Shown: piece after piece, positions 1-7,024 of the stretch
Layout: every line of letters starts with the position of its first letter
Position numbering within the stretch: position 1 is the stretch's first letter
From: JANXVR01 sp034667405
GTDB lineage: Bacteria; Actinomycetota; UBA4738; HRBIN12
Direction of reading: 5' to 3'
NCBI GenBank assembly: GCA_034667405.1
Contig: JAXDJX010000015.1
Location: 1 to 62,327 of the forward strand
DNA: 62,327 bases
Notes under the pieces: model-generated
Seen by the model: only the letters and a program-made list of their open reading frames with translations
The model's database searches: none
Told to the model about the DNA's origin: nothing
Made by a program: the position numbers and the translations under genes

Positions 1-195
1 GTTCCCGACAGGTTCGAGTACCTCATCGTGTGGGGCGGTGTGTTCACGATGGAGATGGCCACCTTCGCGAACATCTGGGCACGTCGAGCGGGCAAGATCA
101 CTCGTAAACAGGGACACATCATCAACATTGTCGTCGCGTACCTCGTGATCGGCGGCGCGGCATTGATAGCGGCAATCTGGCGCAAGCCAGCTTAG
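1..195 (+). CDS. C-terminal part of an unidentified membrane protein
   Basis: The reading frame is open from the first base to a TAG stop and encodes 64 residues with no start, so the gene begins outside the window. Two hydrophobic stretches (about residues 6-24 and 42-60) flank a short basic loop rich in Arg and Lys, which suggests two membrane helices with a cytoplasmic loop, and the protein ends just after the second helix. No family is recognised. It converges on the membrane-protein gene that ends 36 bases further on. Confidence 0.65.
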   Translation, partial: VPDRFEYLIVWGGVFTMEMATFANIWARRAGKITRKQGHIINIVVAYLVIGGAALIAAIWRKPA

Positions 196-231
196 TCTTG
201 GCGATTGAGGACCCATCCGGTCAGGTGGCAC

Positions 232-1026
232 CTACACGTTCTTGATTCTGCGTAGACCAAAGCTCCGCACGAGGCAGAGCACACCGCCAATGGCCGCAAC
301 GGCGGCGGCGAATGGCACCGTATGCAATGCCCACGATGACGCCCCCCCGCCCTGTGCTACTGACAGCCACCAAGCCGACATAGCGGACACTGCGCAGAAC
401 CCCGCGACCAATATCCACAGCGCCATCCTGGCCTCTCCGCTCCTGAGAGATATGATTGCTGCCACGCCAGCGCCGACCATAGGTATCCTCGCGTTATCGA
501 GGAACCACACGATTTCAAAGCTTCCCCTCCCGCCAGCACTGAACTGCGTGACCGCAACCACCCCCATACAGATCGAGGACAGCAAAGCTCCGGCGCCCAT
601 AACCCAGACCCATGGAGATGTCGGTGGTGAGGAAGTCGACAGCGTCACGTTGCCATTTTTGGGCGCCATGATCAAGTAAAATAGGCACGCGAGTCCGACT
701 AGTAGGAACGGTGTGGGCCACAAGAGCCACTGAAGGACGCTCTGTGCCGGTCCAATCAATCTAATCTCGAAGAGGGTCATCGCCCACGCTGCGACCGACA
801 ACACGGCGACTACCCAGATCGCTAACCGCTGGACCCTGCCGGTAATGGCCAGTCCAATCACAATTCCCGAAGCAACAATCTGCACTATGTCTGGCAATCG
901 CCCGTAGCTGATGCCGTGGCGTAGGACCCAGATCATGAGAGGGCAAATTCCGACCGCTGCAACCCACAGGCCGGCCTCGGAGACCCTAGCTCGAGGGAAC
1001 GCGTCGACTTCAACACCCTGATTCAT
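232..1026 (-). CDS. Multi-pass membrane protein, unknown function
   Basis: A 264-residue protein with about eight hydrophobic segments (near residues 20-36, 51-64, 68-86, 99-120, 140-158, 183-195, 202-222 and 235-253) separated by short polar loops. No catalytic motif or named family is recognisable. The ATG start is preceded by GGAGG at a 7-base spacing, which supports this start. Base composition is more AT-rich than most of the window. It faces away from the RTX-like gene across a long divergent gap. Confidence 0.75.
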   Translation of the reverse strand: MNQGVEVDAFPRARVSEAGLWVAAVGICPLMIWVLRHGISYGRLPDIVQIVASGIVIGLAITGRVQRLAIWVVAVLSVAAWAMTLFEIRLIGPAQSVLQWLLWPTPFLLVGLACLFYLIMAPKNGNVTLSTSSPPTSPWVWVMGAGALLSSICMGVVAVTQFSAGGRGSFEIVWFLDNARIPMVGAGVAAIISLRSGEARMALWILVAGFCAVSAMSAWWLSVAQGGGASSWALHTVPFAAAVAAIGGVLCLVRSFGLRRIKNV

Positions 1027-1415
1027 GTTCCAGCCTCCTCGTCAACTGCAGAGTCTATCCCTTCAGACAGTCTCAGACCCGGCACATATCCCCGCCTCCT
1101 CTTACCCCTTCGACTAGAGGCCTCGCAGGGGTAGTCATACGCCCCCACCCTCACCGTTCGGCCGATGAAACCTGGCCAAAGGTTGAGATGATGCGAGATC
1201 TGGAATAGAGGAGAACCCGCGCGGTTGGGTGTTGCCTTCCTCTCACTTGCGCCGTCAGAGGCGAAGGTAGTCAATAGTGGAGTTTCCAGCTCGATCGTCG
1301 AAGCGTAGGACCATTCGGGCTAATCCGAAATCCGTTGGGCAGCCTTGCACATTTCGAGAGATTTGCACTAGAGTGCATCTATGGTCTGAGGCGAAACCTA
1401 GGAGAAAGGTTCGAG
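1027..1415. other. Divergent intergenic region
   Basis: This 389-base gap lies between two divergent genes. The open frames across it encode Arg/Ser-rich peptides without a ribosome binding site and look non-coding. Its right end holds a plausible promoter for the RTX-like gene (listed separately). Nothing else was recognised. Confidence 0.5.
1345..1374 (+). promoter_or_regulatory. Candidate promoter of the RTX-like gene, overlapped by an inverted repeat
   Basis: TTGCAC at 1345-1350 and TAGAGT at 1369-1374 are separated by 18 bases, giving a predicted transcript start about 35 bases before the ATG. The inverted repeat GCACT-AG-AGTGC (1365-1376) covers the -10 box and could be an operator. 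The same -10 hexamer occurs in the sugar-operon promoter. This was found by eye only. Confidence 0.4.
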
Positions 1416-1976
1416 ATGCGGTCTACGAAAAGCTGGGAGCTGGGGATTGCAACGGTTCTGTCTTTCGTCCTTACCGTCGCCGTGCCCATCGTTGCTAGGG
1501 CTACTACGGTTGTGAATTGCGTCGTTTCTGTGCCTTGCGATGGGACATCTGGGGACGATGACATCTATGGGACGACTTCCGGAGACGATATCGACGCCAT
1601 GAGCGGCTCGGATCTCATCTACGGGTACGCAGGCGCCGAGGATGTACATGGATCAGACGGTTATGACGACGATCACGGCGGAAATGGAAATGACACGCTG
1701 CGTGGTGGCATGAACGGCGAATATGATTGGGACAACACATGGGGTGGGGCCGGCGCCGATGACCTCGACGACTCAGTGGCCCCCAACGCGAATGTGGTGG
1801 AATTTGACCTTATTTGCGGGGGAGATGGTAACGACCGAATCGACTTAAGAGATGCGAATGGCCGATTCGTAGTCGAGGCGGACGAATTCGTTGGCGGTGG
1901 GGGCGCGGATACGATCATCAGCGACATGGGGGTTGACAAATCGGTGAGTCAGTTCAACTGCGACGATGCACAGTGA
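1416..1976 (+). CDS. Secreted RTX-like calcium-binding repeat protein
   Basis: A 186-residue protein with a signal peptide (residues 1-29, cleavage after ARA) followed by Asp/Gly-rich nonapeptide-like repeats such as SGDDIDAMSGSD, GGNGNDTLRGG, GGDGNDRIDL and GGGGADTI. These match the GGxGxDxLx pattern of hemolysin-type calcium-binding repeats, which fold as a beta-roll when calcium binds. It lacks an enzyme domain and is short for the family. The ATG at 1416 was chosen over an earlier in-frame ATG because GGAGAAAGG lies just upstream and the signal peptide begins there. A second secreted protein follows 23 bases after the stop, probably in the same transcript. Confidence 0.75.
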   Translation: MRSTKSWELGIATVLSFVLTVAVPIVARATTVVNCVVSVPCDGTSGDDDIYGTTSGDDIDAMSGSDLIYGYAGAEDVHGSDGYDDDHGGNGNDTLRGGMNGEYDWDNTWGGAGADDLDDSVAPNANVVEFDLICGGDGNDRIDLRDANGRFVVEADEFVGGGGADTIISDMGVDKSVSQFNCDDAQ

Positions 1977-1999
1977 TCAAATTCGAGAAAGGGACGAGC

Positions 2000-2713
2000 A
2001 TGCAGGTGTCAATACGAACAGCGGTACTCATTGGCGTAGCAATGGTCTCCGTGCTTGTGGCGGGTTCTACTGCCGCGTTCGGTGGAGGTGATGATGCCAC
2101 AAGACCGGTGGGGCCACCAGTCGAAATTGGCTCCGGAGAGCCCCTCCAGAACCAGCCTCTCAGTCCAAGAGAGGAACTGACAGCGCAGGCAGCCTGGATC
2201 GCTATGAATAGCGAGCCTTATGCTAGAGCCATCACATCTGGACGCGAGAATCCGCCACAGTATTTGGGTCATGAAAACGTTGAGGGCGCGCTTGTGCTTC
2301 ACTACTTCACAGGCCCTGACCAGGCGTTTTCCATTACTCTCATTGACGATGGGCAATCGGCGAACGTTGTCAGTGTCGAGGGAGTGCTGCCCTATCCGGA
2401 GATGGCTGATTTAGCGGGGACGACGCTGACACTTCCTCAGCGCGTTGACGCTGCCTTCCTCTTCAGTCAGCCCCGCGCGCTGACTACAGATGACGGGACG
2501 CCCGCTGTAGAGTTCACCGCATACTGGCCCGGCCCTCAGGCAGATGCGGAAGCAAACGTAGATTGTTCGCTGATTGTTCGGGGCTCAGGCGACGAGACGT
2601 CCAGACACCTCACCCTGCCAGCCCCGACGACGGACGGCAATCGGGGATTCGCTGTCCTGTCGGAGGTACCTTCTATGAAGTACTCTCCGGATACGATCGA
2701 AATCAGCTGCTAA
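2000..2713 (+). CDS. Secreted protein of unknown function
   Basis: A 237-residue protein with a clear signal peptide (about residues 1-26, hydrophobic core rich in Val, Ala and Gly) but no lipobox cysteine. The mature part is acidic and globular, and no family is recognised. The start at 2000 is preceded by GAAAGGGACG and gives a complete signal peptide, while the longer in-frame start would add nine polar residues. It follows the RTX-like gene closely and probably shares its transcript. The frame downstream of its stop continues as a decayed coding remnant. Confidence 0.7.
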   Translation: MQVSIRTAVLIGVAMVSVLVAGSTAAFGGGDDATRPVGPPVEIGSGEPLQNQPLSPREELTAQAAWIAMNSEPYARAITSGRENPPQYLGHENVEGALVLHYFTGPDQAFSITLIDDGQSANVVSVEGVLPYPEMADLAGTTLTLPQRVDAAFLFSQPRALTTDDGTPAVEFTAYWPGPQADAEANVDCSLIVRGSGDETSRHLTLPAPTTDGNRGFAVLSEVPSMKYSPDTIEISC

Positions 2714-2920
2714 CCCTGGCATCTTGAACCGGGCGACTTTGCCGCCAGGAGCGGGCGACCGGGATCAGTGATCGCGGCAACAAGGGACGATGAGGACAGC
2801 GCGTTCGTTCGCGCATACGGGCGCTCTCAGGTGGCCGTAGGTAGCCGCAATCTCAAAGGCGGGATGAGAACGGGCGACAACTCTGGCATAGCCATAGGTA
2901 TGAGTCGGGCATAACGATCC

Positions 2921-3208
2921 TGGAACGCATCGCGGGATTTCCCAACCGACAACTACTACGAGCAGCTTGCTGAAGGGGTACCGGGCGCTTCTCTGACCAC
3001 GGTCAACGATGCTGCGGCGATGGTGATCGAGGGGACGAAGGAACCGGACAACCCTCCAAGCGTCGACGTTATCCTGCAGGGCGTTCACATCTCCATCATC
3101 GGAAACGTCGGTCAACCTTCCGGAGAGCTGATGGCGCTGGTCAGGACCTTCGAAGCAGAAGGGGCCGGGGAACCCGTTGAACGAATTGAAATGATCAAGA
3201 TGATCCCC
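2921..3208 (+). pseudogene. Fragment of a DUF4367-like secreted domain
   Basis: In the frame of the preceding gene, after its own stop and a further TAA at 2912-2914, the translation becomes protein-like: it contains DNYYEQLAEGV, then VDVILQGVHISIIGNV and GELMALVRTF. The last two resemble the end of DUF4367 domains (beta-hairpin, then a Gly-Asn turn and an EELxxIAxSL helix), which often sit in membrane partners of sigma factors. It has no start codon or signal peptide, and the frame runs antisense into the neighbouring gene instead of stopping. I read it as the 3' remnant of a lost gene. Confidence 0.4.
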
Positions 3209-4378
3209 TCACTTCCCCACAAGCCAAGTGACCGCCCCTTGATACTGAGCGATCCACACGGTTCCCGAACCCAGATCCTCGAGTCCCGTTACCGGGTGGA
3301 GAGCCGCTGGAGAATTGAAGGGGACGTCGGTGCAGTCAGTGCTGTGCTCGTCGAACTGGAAGGAGCAGACGTCATAGGATGCGCCCCCAACGCTCGACAC
3401 ATACCAAACACTCCTTTCGTCCGCGGCGAATGGAGAGAAGGATTCCGGCATTTCATAGACGGCTGTGAGCGCATGCGTAGTGGTATCGACGCGTAGGGCG
3501 CTCGACCCTCGGCCCAACCAGAGGTCGCCTCCGCCCACTGCCAGCGGACCGGGGAAGGCATTTGTGTCGATCCGCGCCACCACGGTCCTCGAGGCCGTGT
3601 CAACTCCAATGAGCTGCGTGCCACCGGACGAAACTATCGAAACCCACACCGTTCCTGAGGCAACTGCTGGCCTGCCCACGATGTAATCGCCCGAAGCCAG
3701 ATCCAGATCCACGGGACCAAGTAGCGCCATGGTCGTAAGGTCGAGGCCGCCGATTGAACCAGGACCCGTAACTCCCCATACCTGTCCTTCTCCAGCCGTT
3801 AACCTCCCCATTGGAACGGGCTGGCTTTCGACCACTCCGCCCGAGGATGGGTCGATATGATCCAGCCGATCGCGATAGGAGAGCCAGAGCTCTCCGCTCA
3901 CGAGAACGAGATCGTTGGGACTGCCGGCAACATCCAGTGCAAGTCCAGCGTTGCCGCTTGAATCGAATTTCTGAACGAACGACTGGCCCTCCAAACTCGT
4001 CGCAAGCACCCAAACGGAGTCGCCCCATCCCGCAATCTCGTCGGGTGTCCCCGCGATGGCAGCCGACTGGATGGTCATTGCGAGATGCCCCGGCTTGGGT
4101 ATGGCTACAGCTTCGTGAGGGCGAAGATGTGCGGGAACAACGTTTGCTGGAGTCTGGCCGCCCGTTGGGGTCGGCCCCTCGGAGCGAAAGGAAATAGTCA
4201 AGAGAGAGAAGAGCGCCACAGCAACGGCCACCGCGGTGAGTCCTGCCACAATCCGAACAGCAAAGGGTCGCACCCGTCCCGCTTCGACTCTACCGCCTCG
4301 AACCAAGGCGCCTTGATCGATCTCGTTGGCGATTTGTGAAAGCGTTCGCCGTAGGCGCTCCTCAAGGTCATTCATCAC
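3209..4378 (-). CDS. Membrane-anchored beta-propeller, probable sigma-factor partner
   Basis: A 389-residue protein with a short cytoplasmic N-terminus (about 40 residues), one membrane helix (about 41-62) and a large outside domain. That domain has seven repeats of the form GxxVW or GxLW (for example DSVWV, GELWL, GQVWG, GTVWV, GDLWL, RSVWY, GTVWI), as in a seven-bladed beta-propeller. No zinc anti-sigma motif is seen. Its start overlaps the end of the upstream ECF sigma gene by 11 bases, so the two are translationally coupled. Control of that sigma factor in response to an external ligand is inferred from this layout only. Confidence 0.75.
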   Translation of the reverse strand: MMNDLEERLRRTLSQIANEIDQGALVRGGRVEAGRVRPFAVRIVAGLTAVAVAVALFSLLTISFRSEGPTPTGGQTPANVVPAHLRPHEAVAIPKPGHLAMTIQSAAIAGTPDEIAGWGDSVWVLATSLEGQSFVQKFDSSGNAGLALDVAGSPNDLVLVSGELWLSYRDRLDHIDPSSGGVVESQPVPMGRLTAGEGQVWGVTGPGSIGGLDLTTMALLGPVDLDLASGDYIVGRPAVASGTVWVSIVSSGGTQLIGVDTASRTVVARIDTNAFPGPLAVGGGDLWLGRGSSALRVDTTTHALTAVYEMPESFSPFAADERSVWYVSSVGGASYDVCSFQFDEHSTDCTDVPFNSPAALHPVTGLEDLGSGTVWIAQYQGAVTWLVGK

Positions 4379-4856
4379 CCAACTCCTTCGCCAAGCGTTT
4401 CATCCCGCGGTGAATGTTGCTTTTCACGGTGCCATCTGAACACTGCAAGACTTCCGCGATATCAGAAACAGAAAGATCCTCGTAGAAGCGGAGGACGAGA
4501 GCTGCTCGCTGCCTGGGTGGGACGTGAGACAAGGCTCTCCAGACAGAATCTCTCGATTCAAACTCGAGCTCCTCCACTTCCTGATTTGTCACTTGAAGGT
4601 GCCTTAGCGACGTCTCCAGGCGGCGGCGGCGGATGGCGTTGGTCCAAGTGTTGACTGCCGCCCTCCGCAGATATGCCGGCCCATTCCGGACCTGGCCACT
4701 TTCGAGTCTCAAGAGGGATTGGGCAACCGCCTCTTGAGCTAGCTCCTCGCCCGAGGAACGATCTCCCGATAGCAAGATGCAGAAGCGCACGAGGGAAGGC
4801 AATTCAGCCTCCAGGATTTGCTCAAGCGAGGGCTCCGTAGGCAAATTTGTGTTCAT
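4368..4856 (-). CDS. ECF RNA polymerase sigma factor, SigE-like
   Basis: A 162-residue sigma-70 family protein. Region 2 covers about residues 20-80 and includes GEELAQEAVAQSLLRL. Region 4 covers about 100-157 with the helix-turn-helix LSVSDIAEVLQCSDGTVKSNIHRGM. The length is typical for ECF factors. It would direct RNA polymerase to a small regulon and is probably held inactive by the coupled membrane propeller protein. The ATG is 5' of region 2 with little extra sequence. No clear ribosome binding site was seen, so the start is less certain than the family. Confidence 0.85.
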   Translation of the reverse strand: MNTNLPTEPSLEQILEAELPSLVRFCILLSGDRSSGEELAQEAVAQSLLRLESGQVRNGPAYLRRAAVNTWTNAIRRRRLETSLRHLQVTNQEVEELEFESRDSVWRALSHVPPRQRAALVLRFYEDLSVSDIAEVLQCSDGTVKSNIHRGMKRLAKELGDE

Positions 4857-4928
4857 CTCTCCCTAAGACAGACGCGGGGGCAAGAACGTTGCATTGCTCC
4901 CCGAACTACAGGCTGTGATTCCTCGCCT

Positions 4929-5168
4929 CTAGGAAGGGGAGAAACTGGACATCACCATGTGTGCAGTGAAGACGGCCCGATCCGGATCCCGGCCTTCAAC
5001 GATCAGAGCCTCTACGCCCGAAGTCAGCCCCACCCGGGCTACCGTTCGAACGGCGTCGTCGAGACCGTCCACGTTCGACATGTCGATCTCGCCCGTGACG
5101 ACGATGATATCGATGGCTCCCTCGCGGGAAACAGTGATCTGGTTCATCAGGATTGCGATGATACCCAT
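4929..5168 (-). pseudogene. Truncated STAS domain (anti-sigma antagonist-like)
   Basis: About 79 residues. The first 55 match the start of a STAS domain (VTGEIDMSNVDGLDDAV, then EALIVEG), but the second half is missing, including the strand with the DxSG phosphorylated serine. The remaining C-terminal residues are low-complexity and not STAS-like. No other frame downstream restores the domain. The 5' end overlaps the start region of the divergent RsbW-like gene. A full STAS protein would oppose an RsbW-type kinase, but this copy is probably inactive. Confidence 0.5.
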
Positions 5169-5181
5169 TGGCTCCGGTGGG

Positions 5182-5187
5182 TACGAT
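5182..5187 (+). promoter_or_regulatory. Candidate -10 box for a leaderless start
   Basis: TACGAT ends 7 bases before the ATG at 5195, with no Shine-Dalgarno sequence between. This matches the TANNNT arrangement of leaderless actinobacterial transcripts. No convincing -35 box was found. Confidence 0.35.
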
Positions 5188-5194
5188 TGCTGGC

Positions 5195-5590
5195 ATGTTG
5201 CCGCTCTACGAAAAGCGATATCCGGCCGAGCCGGGTTCAGTGCCCGCCGCCCGTCACGCAGTGCTTGACGCTCTATCGGTCGCCGGATTTTCGGACTCCG
5301 ACCTCCATTTCAAGGTAGGCCTTGTGCTCACCGAGGCGACTGCGAACGTGGTTCGCCACGCCTACCCAGACGGTGGCACGGGGTATGTCGATGTGAGCGT
5401 GGATCGCACGGCAGGTGGCATAGTCATAGTCGTCAGCTATCAAGGGGTCGGCATGGACACGCGGATCGGAGTCCCGGGCTTAGGTGTCGGCCTGGCAATG
5501 ATGCGCGCCCTAACCACCAGCCTTGGGGTCGAGTCGGACACCGCCGGCACCAGGGTGACCCTGCACTTCGGCGCCTCCGACCAGGCATAG
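5195..5590 (+). CDS. RsbW-like anti-sigma ATPase-fold protein with altered G1 box
   Basis: A 131-residue HATPase_c domain of the SpoIIAB/RsbW type. The N box is clear (LTEATANVVRHAYP, about residues 46-59), and so is a later glycine box (GLGVGLAMM, about 96-104). The G1 box reads SYQGVGM where the family has DxGxG, so the adenine-binding aspartate appears to be replaced by tyrosine, and kinase activity is doubtful. The ATG at 5195 fits the usual family N-terminus (YPAEPGSVPAAR), and a TTG 27 bases earlier is less likely. It is divergent from a truncated STAS gene, its expected antagonist. Confidence 0.75.
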   Translation: MLPLYEKRYPAEPGSVPAARHAVLDALSVAGFSDSDLHFKVGLVLTEATANVVRHAYPDGGTGYVDVSVDRTAGGIVIVVSYQGVGMDTRIGVPGLGVGLAMMRALTTSLGVESDTAGTRVTLHFGASDQA

Positions 5591-5654
5591 GTCCCAATCT
5601 TGTCGCTGGTTTGCAGAGTTCCTTCGTACGGCAACTCTGGGATCTGAAAAGATC

Positions 5655-5841
5655 GAGGCCGAATGGGGTCGAGACGCACGAACAGCGGGCGACCCTGCTC
5701 ACTCTCGGTTGCCGCACGGCACAGGGCTACCTGTTCAGCAGACCGCAGCTCGCAACCCAGGTGTCAAGGCTGCTTGATGAAGGTCTTCCCGAGGAGCTGC
5801 TCACACCGGCCGCCCGCCATGGAGCCCGCACCACCGCCTGA
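5655..5841 (+). pseudogene. C-terminal scrap of an EAL phosphodiesterase domain
   Basis: The translation contains NGVETHEQRATLLTLGC followed by RTAQGYLFSRP, which is the well-known end of EAL domains (xGVET...LGCxxxQGYLFSRP). Nothing upstream supplies the EAL motif, the metal ligands or a start, and no GGDEF domain is present. The open frame from an ATG at 5611 is probably fortuitous. This is a remnant of a cyclic-di-GMP phosphodiesterase gene; an intact GGDEF-EAL gene lies at 50486-52408. Confidence 0.55.
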
Positions 5842-5860
5842 TCCCGGGAACCTTCAACCG

Positions 5861-6204
5861 TCAGCGCCGGGGATCGGTGAGACGCGCGATCGTCGCGCCC
5901 AAACCTGCGATCTTCTCAACCGTTGCGAAACGCTCGTTCTCCGCCAGCACCGAGTCGATCTGCGGGTTCTCATGGTTCAAGGCGATGGCGAACCGGGTCG
6001 GGCAGAGCGGACGGACTCATACTCCCTCCGTGTCAAGCTGATCGGGTCGGTGCACCGGCTGTTCGAACACTCGCACAGGTAGCGCTGCTTGTTGGAAGGA
6101 TCCTCGAATGCGGCATCCAGGTCCTGAGCGTCCACGGTGAACTCATTCATCTCCCTGAACGTTGTTTCGTTGATCGCTTCCTGCTCCAACCAGTTAGTCA
6201 CGGG
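5861..6204 (-). pseudogene. Frameshifted Cys-containing small protein
   Basis: The first frame encodes ETTFREMNEF, then LCECSNSRCTDPISLT and EYESVRS. This matches a common but uncharacterised actinobacterial family with a CEC...C motif followed by EYExVRADPTRF. The continuation PTRFAIALNHENP, then a VEKIAGLGATIARL tail and stop, lies in another frame. Restoring one base near 6003 would join them (GC to GNC between Ser and Pro). The start is a GTG at 6204, 9 bases after GGAGG. It is either a real pseudogene or a one-base assembly error. Confidence 0.6.
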
Positions 6205-6457
6205 CAACAACCTCCATAGGAAACGAGATGGGGCTCCGCTGGTGCAAGGGAGGCGGCATTCATCGGTCGGGCTCCTTCAGCTGGATTGAAGAGGCTTCTT
6301 CTACCCGTATCGACGCCAGACGCACCTACCTGAAGTTGGGTAGTAAGCATTTGCGAATGCCCCCGGCCACTACCTCATTTCAGGTATGGGGATGGATGCC
6401 GAAGGAGAACAGGACGAGGGGCCAACCTGGTCCCCTCCCTGGAAAAAGGAAGACAGC

Positions 6458-6985
6458 ATGAAGATGCGCGCATTGCTGCTCGCAGGCGTCACGGGCGTGC
6501 TCACGTTCGCGGCCGCCGCACCCGCCTCGGCGGCGCCCGGCGACACCACCGCGACCCTCGCCGTCACCGGTGGCTCCCTGTCGATCTCGGTCCCGACGAA
6601 CGCCGACCTCGGGTCTCGGGCGAACACCGAGAACGGCGGCACGATCAGCGGCACCCTGGGCCAGGTGCAGGTCCTCGATGCCCGCAGCGCTGCGGCCGGC
6701 AGTTCCTGGACGGCGAGCGTCATCTCGACCACGTTCGCGCCTTCAGCCGGCACGGCGATCGCCGCGAGCGCCGTGAGCTACACCGCAGGAGCGATCACAG
6801 AGACCGGTACGTCGGTCACGACGGCGAACAACCCCGGCAACCTGACCGGCGTGTCCGCTGCGGTGACTGCCAGCGCCATCACCGGCGACAACTCTGCGAC
6901 GTGGAACCCGACGATCCATGTGCTCGTGCCCGGTGGCTTCACCGCCACGACATACACGGCGACGATCACGCACTCCGTTGTGTAA
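6458..6985 (+). CDS. Secreted WxL-like surface protein
   Basis: A 175-residue secreted protein with a signal peptide (hydrophobic run then ASAAPGD). The mature part has the layout of a WxL domain: VQVLDARSAAAGSSWTASV corresponds to the first motif, and ATWNPTIHVLVPGG followed by a TYTATITHSV end corresponds to the second. The canonical Trp-x-Leu is degenerate (WTA). WxL domains bind peptidoglycan non-covalently. AAAGGAAG lies before the ATG at 6458. The next gene encodes a DUF916-like partner, the usual companion of WxL proteins. Confidence 0.7.
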   Translation: MKMRALLLAGVTGVLTFAAAAPASAAPGDTTATLAVTGGSLSISVPTNADLGSRANTENGGTISGTLGQVQVLDARSAAAGSSWTASVISTTFAPSAGTAIAASAVSYTAGAITETGTSVTTANNPGNLTGVSAAVTASAITGDNSATWNPTIHVLVPGGFTATTYTATITHSVV

Positions 6986-6997
6986 GGACCGCCGCCT

Positions 6998-7024
6998 GCC
7001 ACGGCCCCCGACTGGGGCCGTGGC
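6998..7024. terminator. Strong hairpin between the WxL-like gene and its partner
   Basis: GCCACGGCCCC (6998-7008) and GGGGCCGTGGC (7014-7024) form a perfect 11-base-pair stem with a 5-base loop. There is no T-tract. It begins 13 bases after the WxL-like stop and covers the GTG start chosen for the next gene, so it could reduce read-through or limit translation of the partner. Confidence 0.4.

Noticed and set aside
1023..1274. Minus-strand open frame in the divergent gap
   Set aside because: Arg/Ser-rich, no ribosome binding site, overlaps the true gene start, no protein-like pattern.
5611..5654. ATG start for the EAL remnant
   Set aside because: The sequence before the EAL-like part shows no family match; the frame is open by chance.
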